A stretch of 64,000 bases of DNA from CBDDBX01 sp965225955 (GCA_965225955.1 CBDDBX010000030.1:57908-121907), one strand, 5' to 3'. Counted from the first letter of the stretch, positions 8,379 to 17,195 are shown. The notes: a model not told the origin generated them from the sequence alone. Numbers and translations: made by a program.

Positions 8379-9332
8379 ATGCAGTATGGTAGAATGTTAA
8401 GCATGAATTTGGATTTCCTGTATGACGTAATTCCGGGCCTTGAGAACGATATTGAAGATGCTATGGAATATGAAGATGAAGGGTACTATTATGATGCAAT
8501 TGATAAATGGCACCTTATTCTGGAGAAGTATAAACTGGCTACAGAAATAACTCTTCAGATATATTTTAAAACAGCTTATCTTTATCATCTCATATATGAA
8601 GAAGATGTAGAGTCGGAAGATAAAGAAGAGATTATAAGAAACCTTATATCTATTTATGAGATGATTTTGTTCTTCAACCCACGGGATCTGGAAGCTCGCT
8701 TTTTAAGAGGGTCATGTTATGCTGAAACAGGAGATAATGTAAAAGCGATAAGAGATCTCGATGCTTATATATCAGTTGATAAGAGTTATTTCGCTCCTTA
8801 CCTGGAGAGAGGGATCTGTAAAACAAATACAGGTGATATTGAGGAAGCTCTGAAAGATCTTGATATGGCAGTAAAGCTTAAACCCGACAGTACGGAAGCA
8901 AGAATCAATCGCGGGGGGCGGCTTGTTGATGTAGGGCGGTATGAAGAGGCGGTCAGGGATTTTGAGAAAGCAATTGAGCTTGACAGTAAAGATGCAGAAC
9001 CATATCTTAATAAACTTGAACTTCTGATTATTATTGAGAGATGGGATGAGCTGCCAGAGCTGGTTGAGCAATGCAGAGTTGTTACGGAAGAGTATGGTGG
9101 TGGGATATTCTCTTTTCTTGAAGTTGTTTCAGACCTTGTATGTAAAAAACGACAGGGTTGTAGTGTAGATGACCTCTATGATTATATAAGAGATGATGTG
9201 GAGGAGGCTTTTGACTGGAATTTTGATCCAATAAAAAACTGGATCAGATCTACTAAATCAATAGGTAACACTTTAAGAGATATAATCTGGGAACTTACCT
9301 GTAAAGTGGAAATTAATCAGGATCAGCAGTAA
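8379..9332 (+). CDS. Tetratricopeptide (TPR) repeat protein, cytoplasmic, function unknown
   Basis: About 317 aa, no signal peptide or membrane segment. At least three TPR units are visible between residues about 95 and 215 (ARFLRGSCYAETGDNVKAIRDLD, PYLERGICKTNTGDIEEALKDLD and TEARINRGGRLVDVGRYEEAVRDFEKAIEL), with the alternating small/aromatic TPR pattern. It is likely a protein-interaction scaffold. The partner is unknown. The start is uncertain: ATG at 8379 follows a G-rich stretch, and ATGs at 8394 and 8403 are also possible. It ends overlapping the convergent YcaO gene by 10 bases; E. coli YcaO carries a helical-repeat C-terminal domain, but no functional link is shown here. Confidence 0.75.
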   Translation: MQYGRMLSMNLDFLYDVIPGLENDIEDAMEYEDEGYYYDAIDKWHLILEKYKLATEITLQIYFKTAYLYHLIYEEDVESEDKEEIIRNLISIYEMILFFNPRDLEARFLRGSCYAETGDNVKAIRDLDAYISVDKSYFAPYLERGICKTNTGDIEEALKDLDMAVKLKPDSTEARINRGGRLVDVGRYEEAVRDFEKAIELDSKDAEPYLNKLELLIIIERWDELPELVEQCRVVTEEYGGGIFSFLEVVSDLVCKKRQGCSVDDLYDYIRDDVEEAFDWNFDPIKNWIRSTKSIGNTLRDIIWELTCKVEINQDQQ

Positions 9333-11044
9333 GATTTTTTAAGAAGTTCCCTGCATATATTATATATTTTATGAATACCTTTAAGTTCTTCTGATTCTTC
9401 TGGATCAGGAACCCATGAGGGGAAGTGAGAGGTTCCATCCAGAATAGCATAGGCCTGTTCAAGAGCTGATTCCCCAAAAATTGCTTCCAGACTGCTTTCA
9501 AACTTGTCAGTATCTTCATCAATTTTAATTTCAAGTGTTAAGATCGTTTCAATACATTTATAGAGATTTTGTCTGGTGGAATCAGATTTCCCGGAATTAC
9601 TGCACCATCTTAACCAGATAAGGGCATCTTCATATTCACCTGATGCGAGAGCAAGCATAGCACTGAGTTCTGCTGCGATTATTCCTTTCTGATCTGCATA
9701 ACCCAGGAGCTGAGCTACAGTTTTGTCTCCATTAACGTTATTAGCGGACCATATTGAGTATAAATTCTCAATATCTTCCTCTTTAATTGTGTCCAGATTG
9801 TGCAGCTGTGACCTTATGAGGGTCAGGCTGTTTTTGTTGTCCCATGTAAGGTCGGTGAAGGGATAAACTTCTGATACTCCCGGAATTATTATTCTGCATA
9901 CATTAATTCCAAGATGAGAATATTCTGCACAGTAGATATCACTATTGAAATATTTCTCAATGATATCTGATAAGTAGCTATACTCCTCTTCTCTTGTTCC
10001 TCTGAAATTCCACTCTGTAAAAGGAAAATCCGGTTCATTTTTTAAGAAATTCCAGTGAAAAAGACCGGCAGAATCTATAAAATGGTCTTCAAGGTTTATT
10101 GGGCTTTTAACTGTTTCAATATCAAATGAAGGGAATTTGAAATCCTCTGGTGCAGAAAGGTCTCTTCCCTGAAGAAGTTCGGTAACAGTTCTTTCGATAG
10201 CTGTAGCAAAAATCGGATGAGAACCAAAGGCTGTATATATACCGCCATATTTTCTGCTAATCAGTGTAACATTGATAACAGGGAACCTGCCTCCAAGAGA
10301 AGCATCTTTAACTTTAACTCTGAAGCCTTTTGATTCCAGTTCTTCTATAGCTGAAAAAATATGAGGTATATTTCTGAGTATCTCAACAGGAATATCTGGT
10401 AAAGCTATACCTTCTGCAATAATTCTGTTCTTAATATTCCTTTCTATTATTTCTGATAGAGCCTGAACTTTGGCTTCATATATTGTATTACCTGCAGCCA
10501 TTCCGTTGCTAACATACAGGTTGTCCAGTATATTTACCGGAAAATAGCACTTAGTATTATCACTTTCTCTATTGAAGGGAAGAGCACATATGTTTCTGGT
10601 GCGACCAGAGTTGAAATCAATAAGGTGGTTGTGATTAATCAGGTTATCCGGATCGTAAAGATCTTTATGTATATTGTTTACTAATCTCTCATCTTCAAAG
10701 TTATCAAACCAGAGCTCTTCAGGATGAAATGTGAAATCTGATGAATCATCTGTACCAAGAAAGAAATCCGCGAAAAAGAAACCGCATGAAGCTCTTTCAA
10801 AAAACTCTCCCAGTGCACTTGCAAGTGCTGCCTCTTTTGTAATACCTTTTCCATTTGTGAATATTGATGAGCACCCCGGAATCCTTATATGTACTGACCA
10901 TACATTTGAAACAGGATTCAGCCATGATGCCTCTTCTATGTCTATACCGCATTGCTTCAATAGGCGAAGCATATTATTTACTGAATCTGAAAAAGGAACT
11001 TCTTTATCCAGGCTCTTTAGGAAGCTGTGCTTATTATCTGTCAT
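9323..11044 (-). CDS. ycaO: YcaO-domain protein of the long, E. coli YcaO-like type
   Basis: YcaO enzymes use ATP to activate backbone amides. The long stand-alone type, about 580 aa, is linked in E. coli to RimO-dependent beta-methylthiolation of ribosomal protein S12. This protein is 573 aa, with the YcaO core in roughly the first 380 residues (ALGEFFERASCGFF, QALSEIIERN, GGRFPVINVTLI, ATAIERTVTELLQGRD; the Glu and Arg residues are ATP/Mg ligands) and a helical C-terminal region. There is no cyclodehydratase partner, precursor peptide or TfuA nearby, so RiPP biosynthesis is not indicated. It is transcribed alone on the minus strand. Confidence 0.88.
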   Translation of the reverse strand: MTDNKHSFLKSLDKEVPFSDSVNNMLRLLKQCGIDIEEASWLNPVSNVWSVHIRIPGCSSIFTNGKGITKEAALASALGEFFERASCGFFFADFFLGTDDSSDFTFHPEELWFDNFEDERLVNNIHKDLYDPDNLINHNHLIDFNSGRTRNICALPFNRESDNTKCYFPVNILDNLYVSNGMAAGNTIYEAKVQALSEIIERNIKNRIIAEGIALPDIPVEILRNIPHIFSAIEELESKGFRVKVKDASLGGRFPVINVTLISRKYGGIYTAFGSHPIFATAIERTVTELLQGRDLSAPEDFKFPSFDIETVKSPINLEDHFIDSAGLFHWNFLKNEPDFPFTEWNFRGTREEEYSYLSDIIEKYFNSDIYCAEYSHLGINVCRIIIPGVSEVYPFTDLTWDNKNSLTLIRSQLHNLDTIKEEDIENLYSIWSANNVNGDKTVAQLLGYADQKGIIAAELSAMLALASGEYEDALIWLRWCSNSGKSDSTRQNLYKCIETILTLEIKIDEDTDKFESSLEAIFGESALEQAYAILDGTSHFPSWVPDPEESEELKGIHKIYNICRELLKKSYC

Positions 11045-11112
11045 AGTTTTTCTCCTGCAGGATTAGAGATGTAATTTTAGAATATAGTGAGCTGATAGGC
11101 AAGAGGAAAGAG

Positions 11113-11122
11113 ACCTGACCCC
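11113..11122 (-). repeat. REP-like motif GGGGTCAGGT, copy 5
   Basis: The plus strand reads ACCTGACCCC followed by ATTTTG. It lies in the short gap between the divergent YcaO and sensor-kinase genes. Confidence 0.7.
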
Positions 11123-11191
11123 ATTTTGTTAGTTGGAAATAGATCTTTTCAGTTTATCTTTACAGTGAAGATGTTTGGTGGAGGAAAATTC

Positions 11192-12340
11192 ATGGGAAGT
11201 TTTACCTATCACGCTCCGGCGGAGCGTGTTTCAAATGAAATGCTTATTAAACAGCTGGACCTTGTAAGAAGGGAAGTTAATTTCGATTTTATATGGAAGA
11301 AGCTGCCGGTTGGGTCAGTTGTACTTAATAAGAACAGACAGATTATTTGTGCAAATGATCTGTTTCTGGGAGTTGTTGGAGCAGGTACTGATACCGATGT
11401 TATGGGGAAAAGGCCAGGTGAAGCTGTTGGGTGCGTAAGAGCTAAAGGCAGTCCGGGAGGTTGCGGAACTAGTAAATTCTGTGCCACCTGTGGAGCTGTT
11501 AATTCAATTCTTGCTGCTAATAGTGGAGAAGAGAACAGTAGAGAGTGCACTATCATTCTTGAGAATTCTGCAGTGCTTGAGTTAGGAGTATGGTCTCTGC
11601 CTCTGGATGTTGGTGGGGAGCGGTATGTGGCTTTTGCTGTTCAGGATATAAGTCATGAGAAGAGACGGCGTACACTGGAGAGAATATTTTTTCACGATGT
11701 GAATAATACTCTTACCTGCCTTTCGGGTTATTCAGACTTATTGAATAGTAAATGGCAGGGTATCGATAATGGAGATAAACAGATCGTAGGGAAGATAGGG
11801 TCGCTTATATCAAGGTTAATAGATGAAATATCGGAACAGAGTGTGTTGCTCTCTGCGGAAAGGCGTGAGTTTCAGGTTTCCTGCAACAGGATTGAATCAC
11901 GTCCTCTTGTAGAAGACATTGTCATGCATTATAGCTATAACGGCTTTGGAGGAGCAAACAGAATCAGGCTTAGTAATGATTTCTCAAATATAACTTTTAA
12001 TACTGATAAAGCTCTGATAGCAAGAGTTCTTGGTAATATGATAAAAAACGGTATAGAAGCGGAGGGTGCAGATTCAATTATTACAGTTGGTTGTGAAGCT
12101 ACTCCCAGGGGAGTAAGGTTTCAGGTGCATAATCCTGCAGTGATTCCTGAGAAGATCCAGTTACAGATATTTAAAAGATCTTTCTCAACTAAAGGTACAG
12201 GAAGAGGTGTTGGGACTTACAGTATGAAATTTCTCAGCCACAACTATCTCGATGGGGATGTCTATTTTGAATCAGACAGCAAATTGGGTACAGTTTTCTA
12301 TGCAGAGTATCCACTTAAACCCGCGAAACAGGTAAACTGA
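11192..12340 (+). CDS. PAS-domain sensor histidine kinase, soluble
   Basis: About 382 aa with no membrane segment. The N-terminal half is a PAS-like sensor (PVGSVVLNKNRQIICANDLFLG) containing a cysteine-rich insert (CVRAKGSPGGCGTSKFCATCGA, with two CxxC-like pairs) that could bind a metal or cluster. The phosphoacceptor region reads FFHDVNNTLTCLSGYSDLL (H then N, as in NtrB-like kinases). The C-terminal ATPase has MIKNGIEAE (N box) and GRGVGTYSMKFL (G box). ATG 11192 is preferred because GGTGGAGGAAAA precedes it. No response regulator is adjacent, so it is an orphan kinase. The cysteine motif suggests redox or metal sensing, as inference only. Confidence 0.85.
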   Translation: MGSFTYHAPAERVSNEMLIKQLDLVRREVNFDFIWKKLPVGSVVLNKNRQIICANDLFLGVVGAGTDTDVMGKRPGEAVGCVRAKGSPGGCGTSKFCATCGAVNSILAANSGEENSRECTIILENSAVLELGVWSLPLDVGGERYVAFAVQDISHEKRRRTLERIFFHDVNNTLTCLSGYSDLLNSKWQGIDNGDKQIVGKIGSLISRLIDEISEQSVLLSAERREFQVSCNRIESRPLVEDIVMHYSYNGFGGANRIRLSNDFSNITFNTDKALIARVLGNMIKNGIEAEGADSIITVGCEATPRGVRFQVHNPAVIPEKIQLQIFKRSFSTKGTGRGVGTYSMKFLSHNYLDGDVYFESDSKLGTVFYAEYPLKPAKQVN

Positions 12341-12350
12341 AAATAAAAAG

Positions 12351-12360
12351 GCCTGACCCC
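12351..12360 (-). repeat. REP-like motif GGGGTCAGGC, copy 6
   Basis: The plus strand reads GCCTGACCCC followed by G and a T-run. It lies 10 bases after the kinase stop. Confidence 0.75.
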
Positions 12361-12473
12361 GTTTTTTTATCCAATATTGAAGAGGAGCTGCGTAGATAAT
12401 TGTAAGGTGAACTGGTGATAAGCGATTGTAATCAGTTTAAGGTAAACCAAAAGTATCTTCATAAGCCCCTGAA

Positions 12474-12500
12474 GGCAGAGGGCCTGAACCACCCTCTGCC
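12474..12500 (+). terminator. Hairpin terminator between convergent genes
   Basis: GGCAGAGGG (12474-12482) pairs perfectly with CCCTCTGCC (12492-12500) around a 9-base loop. On the plus strand it is followed by a T-rich GGGTTTTGTTT, so it should stop transcription of the sensor-kinase gene; it also includes the first base of the converging gene's stop codon. Confidence 0.65.
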
Positions 12501-13030
12501 TACGGGTTTTGTTTAACTTTTATGAAGTTAAGAACGATTTCTATTGAACTTTTTACTCCTTCAATCAAAGCTTTAGCTGATACAGTTGCTCCACTTACTG
12601 AGTCAATAGTTTTACCGTAAACGATTGATTCCTTCTCAGAATGGCCTTTAAAGCGGGATAACCAGCTTCTGTTTTTTATCCGCATGCCATAGAGCCCCCT
12701 GGCTCTCAGAACTTTAATGTTTATTATTTCAGCAGATGAGTTCAGAACTATTATGAATCTGACAGGATCACTTTTACCCCAAACTTCTCCATTAACTGCA
12801 TAATAGAGCCCATTTGGAGTTGTTATTGTTCTCAATATTACAACTTTTCCGGTAAAAGGATGTTTCTGATCTTTTAAATCAATTTCTCTGCTTACTATTT
12901 CTGTAGAATCGGGGAAAATGCGTTTTAAAAATTTATCAGTTTTTCTGGATGAAGGTAGTGATGCACCAGCAATTAATGCTGGTGCTACAATAAATATTAT
13001 AATAATGGAGAATAGTCTTAAATTTCTCAT
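12500..13030 (-). CDS. Exported FMN-binding domain protein (RnfG/NqrC-like covalent flavin motif)
   Basis: About 176 aa with an N-terminal signal or anchor (residues 1-23). The C-terminal half carries the FMN_bind motif DSVSGATVSAKALIEGV, in which the Thr of SGAT is the usual site of covalent FMN attachment by ApbE. This makes it a likely flavinylated electron carrier on the periplasmic side of the membrane. It is transcribed with the porin-like gene 6 bases upstream, from one consensus promoter. The pairing of a flavoprotein with an outer-membrane barrel could mean electron transfer across the envelope or simple co-expression. Its own redox partner is not in the window. Confidence 0.8.
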   Translation of the reverse strand: MRNLRLFSIIIIFIVAPALIAGASLPSSRKTDKFLKRIFPDSTEIVSREIDLKDQKHPFTGKVVILRTITTPNGLYYAVNGEVWGKSDPVRFIIVLNSSAEIINIKVLRARGLYGMRIKNRSWLSRFKGHSEKESIVYGKTIDSVSGATVSAKALIEGVKSSIEIVLNFIKVKQNP

Positions 13031-13036
13031 TGGAGT

Positions 13037-14086
13037 TTAGAACATGTATCCAACACCAAAGTTCAGGTAATTTGTCTTTTTATTGTCAATACCTTTCTTT
13101 TCTATTCCGTACTCTCCTTTGATTACTACTGAAGGGATAGGTTTTACAGAAACTCCTGCAAGCCACTTCTTCACTCTGTAAGCTTTATTATCTACTCCCT
13201 GAGCTTCTGAAGCTGTGTTATATACTGTATATCTTACCCAGGGTATGATTTTGACTTCTGTATCAAAGAAGGAGCCAATATTGTAGCCAAGGTCAAAGTA
13301 GAAACCAGATGATTCTCTCAGAATTCCTTTGCTGTAATCTATTTTACCAAGCTCTAAAACAGAGTAGATGTTATGTGCTTCATATTTGAAGTGAAGTTCG
13401 TATAGTTTTACGTCAACTTTCTCGCCATCCATTGATGTTCTGGCAGATGTGAAAGAACCACCTGCATATAATCCATTAATACCTGTGTAGTTTAAAGCCA
13501 GAGATATTAGAGGATTATTAACATCGGATTTGAAGCCTTTCTGTCTGGCCCCACGAATTCCGCTTGAAAGAGAAAGTGAATCTTCTTTTAATCCTTCCAT
13601 AATTGTAAGTGATGCTCTAAGATCACCAGTTGTAACAGTAACTACTGCTCCATTACCAAACCATGTAGTTGGTATAATATACTTGTTGTAGGATGGTCTT
13701 TCAACGCTCAGGAACAGTGGTGGCTCATGCATTGTATTTATTAATCCTACATCCGGCAGGATTACCCCGGCTCTGAAATTGATGAAATCGTTAGGAGCAT
13801 ACTGCACATATGCCTGCTCAAGCTCCAGCTCTCCGTTACCATCTTTAACATAGTTATGTTCAAGTTCAATTTCTGAATGAAATGACCATTTGTCGTTCCA
13901 CTGATGTCCAAAAAAAAGAACAAACCTGTGAAAATCAAGTTTGTTACTTGTTTTTCCGCTGGCTTTCTTATGATTATAATGAAGTTCTCCATAACCACTT
14001 ATTGTGGTTTTGCCTTTTTCGGCAACAGCCGGCATAATCAGGAGAATGATTAATGCAATTGAAAAAATAGTTTTAATGTAAGTCAT
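13037..14086 (-). CDS. Outer-membrane porin-like beta-barrel
   Basis: About 349 aa with a Sec signal peptide (hydrophobic residues 5-20, then AVA|EKG). The mature part consists of alternating-polarity strands rich in Tyr, Gly and aromatic residues (TTISGYGELHYNHK, FHRFVLFFGHQWND, YLNFGVGYMF) and ends in Phe, the usual barrel C-terminal signature. It resembles phosphate-selective porin or DcaP-like barrels, but the substrate is not deducible. ATG at 14084-14086 is chosen because TGAGGAG precedes it. It is the first gene of a two-gene operon with the FMN-binding protein. No Pho box precedes it, unlike the other porin at 36065. Confidence 0.75.
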   Translation of the reverse strand: MTYIKTIFSIALIILLIMPAVAEKGKTTISGYGELHYNHKKASGKTSNKLDFHRFVLFFGHQWNDKWSFHSEIELEHNYVKDGNGELELEQAYVQYAPNDFINFRAGVILPDVGLINTMHEPPLFLSVERPSYNKYIIPTTWFGNGAVVTVTTGDLRASLTIMEGLKEDSLSLSSGIRGARQKGFKSDVNNPLISLALNYTGINGLYAGGSFTSARTSMDGEKVDVKLYELHFKYEAHNIYSVLELGKIDYSKGILRESSGFYFDLGYNIGSFFDTEVKIIPWVRYTVYNTASEAQGVDNKAYRVKKWLAGVSVKPIPSVVIKGEYGIEKKGIDNKKTNYLNFGVGYMF

Positions 14087-14134
14087 GATACAACTCCTCA
14101 AAGGTAATAGTTTTGGTTACTAATTTAGGAAGCT

Positions 14135-14163
14135 ATTATATAGCCTGCTTTTGTTTGTGTCAA
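14135..14163 (-). promoter_or_regulatory. Consensus sigma-70 promoter for porin/FMN-binding operon
   Basis: On the minus strand a perfect TTGACA (14158-14163) and perfect TATAAT (14135-14140) are separated by exactly 17 bases. The -10 lies about 50 bases upstream of the porin start. Confidence 0.8.
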
Positions 14164-14225
14164 CAATAAAAAATAGGTCTTCCTATTATTATTGCATTCA
14201 GGAATTTCCTGTGATAAAAGCAGGT

Positions 14226-16007
14226 ATGGATTTAAATATTAAACTTCTCCAGTTACCTGTTCCTGAAGTGGAAAGGCTTTATTCAGGCGAAAATATCCCT
14301 CTTGCTGCTGCTTATCTGAAAACCCACCTTATCTCAGCTGGAATTGTAAATGCAGATTCAATTGAGCTGGTAAAACCTGATATCGTCAATTATGGTGGTG
14401 ATGAAGCTATTATAGAATCCCTGATAAAAGAAAAACCGGATATTATAGGTTTTACTCTTTATATGTGGAATCTGGAAAGAACAGCTGTTATTTCTGAAAA
14501 GATAAAAGCAATATTGCCGGATACTCTTATTGTATGGGGAGGCCCTGAGGTTCAGAAAGATATTGAAGAGTATCGCAGATGCTGTGATGTCTTTTTTATA
14601 GGAGAAGGTGAATTAATTTTTACTCAGTTTGTATCTGATTATATTAACGGAGTAGATCTTCCACAGTTTTATATTTCCAGAGAACCTGTAGATCTTAATG
14701 CACTCTCTAATCCATACATTGAGGGTATCCTTGTACCTCAAAAGGGTGGAGCAATGCTTGTGGAAACAATGAGAGGGTGCATCTATCCTTGTAAATACTG
14801 TTTTTACTCCAAATCATTTAAAGGTTTAAGATTTTTCCCTGAAAATCAGCTTGAAGAGATTTTCAGAATTGCATGTAGTCATGATGTTTCTGAAATATAT
14901 CTTATGGATCCTTCTTTTAATTGCTCAAAAGACCTTGTTAAAAGATTAAAAGAGATTGGAAAACTCAATAATGGAAGAATGAATATTCATACTGAAATAA
15001 GACTGGAAGCCGTAACAGAAGAGATAGCTATCTGTATGGCAGAAGCTGGAATTAAATCAGTAGAAGTTGGTCTCCAGTCAGTTAATGATAATGTTTTGAA
15101 AACAGTGGGCAGAGGCTGGCACCGGGAGAAGTTTGTAAAAGGAGCTGAACTGCTGATTGAGAAAGGAATTGATGTGAAAACCGGTGTAATTATGGGGTTA
15201 CCCGGAGAAGATCTGAATGGGTTTATGAAAACTCTGGATTTTGTAATGGAGAATCGACTGGAAGAGGCTATGGAGATATATCCTTTATCTCTTATTCCCG
15301 GTACTGTACTTAGAGATATTTCAGGAGATCTCGGTATGGAGTATATGAAATGTCCCCCATACTGGGTTCTTGATTCAAATGGTATGGACGAGAGGGAAAT
15401 AAGATACGCAATAGAGATGGTTGAACATAAACTGGATATAGAGTTTCATCCTCCTGTGGTTCCTTTCTTCAGGAATATTTCAGATTCATACACCTTCTTC
15501 ATGGATCTGAGGCATGGGGATTTTAATAAAAAATCTGATGAATTTCATAAACGGTTACCAGGGAACTCTTTAACAGTAATTATAGATAATGGGGTCAGGC
15601 CTTCCGAACTGGAAGAACTCGGTAATTATCTGGCAGAGCAGAACTCTTCTACTCTTCTCCAGATTATACTTGACTATGAAGATGTTCCTGATGAGAGCAT
15701 TTGTAATAAACTTGCTGAGTATTTTAGTGTAGATAATACCTATTTTGATTCTATCCACTATTTCAAAACATGTAGACAAAAGAGTCACAAACTTAGATTT
15801 TTCCATTTAACAGAAGATGTATCACTTCTTGAAGAGGAGCAGTATTGCGATACTGTAATAAAGTACAGATCCGGTATGCTTGATACCTGCTGTGATGAAC
15901 TTGAAGCTTTTCCTCTTCTTCTTGTAGACAGCTCTGTAGAAGAAGAGGAGATAGTAAAACTTAAGGAATTTTACAGTGACTTTGATCGTTTTCTGATACT
16001 CCTTTAA
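14226..16007 (+). CDS. B12-binding-domain radical SAM protein (class B-like), product unknown
   Basis: About 593 aa. An N-terminal Rossmann-like cobalamin-binding region (residues 1-150; GFTLYMWN, VWGGPEV, IGEGE) is followed by a radical SAM core with the cluster motif CIYPCKYC (C185, C189, C192) and later EVGLQSVNDNVL and TGVIMGLPGE. About 190 further residues have no family I recognise. Such enzymes perform methylations, ring contractions or methylthiolations. The ATG at 14226 is preferred because the family start pattern (hydrophobic strand, then ENIPLAAAYLKTHL) follows directly. It ends overlapping the convergent PATAN gene by 4 bases. A REP-like 10-mer lies inside its reading frame. Confidence 0.85.
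   Translation: MDLNIKLLQLPVPEVERLYSGENIPLAAAYLKTHLISAGIVNADSIELVKPDIVNYGGDEAIIESLIKEKPDIIGFTLYMWNLERTAVISEKIKAILPDTLIVWGGPEVQKDIEEYRRCCDVFFIGEGELIFTQFVSDYINGVDLPQFYISREPVDLNALSNPYIEGILVPQKGGAMLVETMRGCIYPCKYCFYSKSFKGLRFFPENQLEEIFRIACSHDVSEIYLMDPSFNCSKDLVKRLKEIGKLNNGRMNIHTEIRLEAVTEEIAICMAEAGIKSVEVGLQSVNDNVLKTVGRGWHREKFVKGAELLIEKGIDVKTGVIMGLPGEDLNGFMKTLDFVMENRLEEAMEIYPLSLIPGTVLRDISGDLGMEYMKCPPYWVLDSNGMDEREIRYAIEMVEHKLDIEFHPPVVPFFRNISDSYTFFMDLRHGDFNKKSDEFHKRLPGNSLTVIIDNGVRPSELEELGNYLAEQNSSTLLQIILDYEDVPDESICNKLAEYFSVDNTYFDSIHYFKTCRQKSHKLRFFHLTEDVSLLEEEQYCDTVIKYRSGMLDTCCDELEAFPLLLVDSSVEEEEIVKLKEFYSDFDRFLILL
15591..15600 (+). repeat. REP-like motif GGGGTCAGGC inside a coding sequence, copy 7
   Basis: An exact copy of the 10-mer lies within the radical SAM gene, read as Gly-Val-Arg in frame. 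It is the only coding copy seen, so it may be coincidence. Confidence 0.5.
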
Positions 16008-16807
16008 CGATCGTTTATTATTGCTTCAAAGGCTTTATGACTATTTTCACAGAACTCTATCCAGTTTGTCCTGGTAAGAAGTATTAGTTCCTCAACAATT
16101 TCACTTTGAGTCATACTCAGCTGTTTCGCCAGATCTTCTGCATTCTTTCTGCCGTCTATAGCATTTAGAAGAAGGTTTGTCTGAAGCATTGGTGGGTAGG
16201 GGCGTTCTTCATTAATTTTTGAAGAATCCTTGACTCTTGGTACAACTGTATTAATCTTGCAGGTAGTGTCGCCTGTAGTTATAAGATCCCTCACCATAAG
16301 GTTGTATATAGATCTTCTGGCACTTAACTCATTTCTGGTTTTCCTGCATATACTGGATATAGATCTTTTACCGTTAATAAAAACAATTGTATTCCACTCT
16401 TCACTTGTGAAGCTTACAATATCCTTACTGCTCTTCTGAAGGCTTATAACTGTCTGGGAAGGAGGCATCTTTTCGCGCAGATCGTTCAGTTCATCCATGT
16501 GCCTCTGACAATCCAGTAACAGAATGTCATATTTTTTGTTAATAGTAAGGATTTCTGATGCATTACCACTGACAAAATTGAAGTTACCATCTTTAAGGGA
16601 AACAATTTTGAGTACAGCAGCAGAACCGAACTCTTCACTTGCCAGGCCGTGTGTTATTATGCCACAGTCGAAAAATAGTGAATATTTCTCTTTTTCTACA
16701 TATATTACCAGTTCCCCGCATTTTCCTGTCATTCCCAGAAACTGAATTATGTCAAAAACAGGGAATTGCGATATGTTACCTTCCAGTTCCTGTATATCTT
16801 GTCTCAT
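16004..16807 (-). CDS. PATAN/DUF4388 domain protein
   Basis: About 267 aa, soluble. The N-terminal 100 residues match DUF4388/PATAN (GNISQFPVFDIIQFLGMTGKCGELVIYV, then FFDCGIITHGLASEEFGSAAVLKIVSLKDGNF), a domain found in bacterial signalling proteins including gliding and type IV pilus regulators. The rest shows two further helical segments that resemble winged-helix or linker repeats (LLNAIDGRKNAEDLAKQLSMTQSEIVEELILL). The ATG has no clear ribosome site. A TTAACA-N5-TTAACA pair lies 44-60 bases upstream on the same strand, so the gene may belong to the phosphate regulon. Its role is unknown. Confidence 0.72.
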   Translation of the reverse strand: MRQDIQELEGNISQFPVFDIIQFLGMTGKCGELVIYVEKEKYSLFFDCGIITHGLASEEFGSAAVLKIVSLKDGNFNFVSGNASEILTINKKYDILLLDCQRHMDELNDLREKMPPSQTVISLQKSSKDIVSFTSEEWNTIVFINGKRSISSICRKTRNELSARRSIYNLMVRDLITTGDTTCKINTVVPRVKDSSKINEERPYPPMLQTNLLLNAIDGRKNAEDLAKQLSMTQSEIVEELILLTRTNWIEFCENSHKAFEAIINDR

Positions 16808-16850
16808 CGCGACATTTTACCATTCTGGGATGAAGAGGATTTAAAGGCTA

Positions 16851-16867
16851 TGTTAAGAGGTTGTTAA
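16851..16867 (-). promoter_or_regulatory. Pho-box-like direct repeat upstream of the PATAN/DUF4388 gene
   Basis: On the minus strand two perfect TTAACA half-sites (16862-16867 and 16851-16856) are spaced 11 bases start to start, the same as at pstS, phoB and the 36065 porin. It points toward the minus-strand gene. A good -10 at the expected distance is not obvious. Confidence 0.6.
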
Positions 16868-16918
16868 GTTGGCAGATTAAATCGGAGATGTTAAATTTAT
16901 TAAAATTGGGGATGGGGG

Positions 16919-16947
16919 TTGACAAATTCGGGTGGGTTTAATAAAAT
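16919..16947 (+). promoter_or_regulatory. Sigma-70 promoter for the tRNA pair
   Basis: TTGACA (16919-16924), a 17-base spacer and TAAAAT (16942-16947) place a start about 10 bases before tRNA-Gly. Confidence 0.8.
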
Positions 16948-16963
16948 AACCACATCAAAGAGA

Positions 16964-17038
16964 GCGGGAATAGCTCAGTGGTAGAGCGCGACCTTGCCAA
17001 GGTCGATGTCGCGAGTTCGAATCTCGTTTCCCGCTCCA
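16964..17038 (+). tRNA. tRNA-Gly (GCC)
   Basis: The acceptor stem GCGGGAA pairs with TTCCCGC, the D-arm reads AGCTCAGTGGTAGAGC, and the anticodon stem CGACC/GGTCG closes the loop TTGCCAA with anticodon GCC at 16996-16998. The T-loop is TTCGAAT. The discriminator T is followed by an encoded CCA. Confidence 0.97.
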
Positions 17039-17047
17039 TCTTTTATT

Positions 17048-17119
<72 letters not shown>

Positions 17120-17195
17120 CTTCATTCTCAACAAATTCAAAATTTCATCCATTAATATTTCTTCATTCTTCTTTTTATATCTCCGAATATTTTCT

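Noticed and set aside
9831..9840. GAGGGTCAGG inside the YcaO gene as another REP copy
   Set aside because: It lacks the fourth G of the core and sits in conserved coding sequence, so chance is likelier.
11192..12340. Two-component pair with a nearby regulator
   Set aside because: No response regulator is adjacent to this kinase; phoB is coupled to its own kinase 30 kb away.
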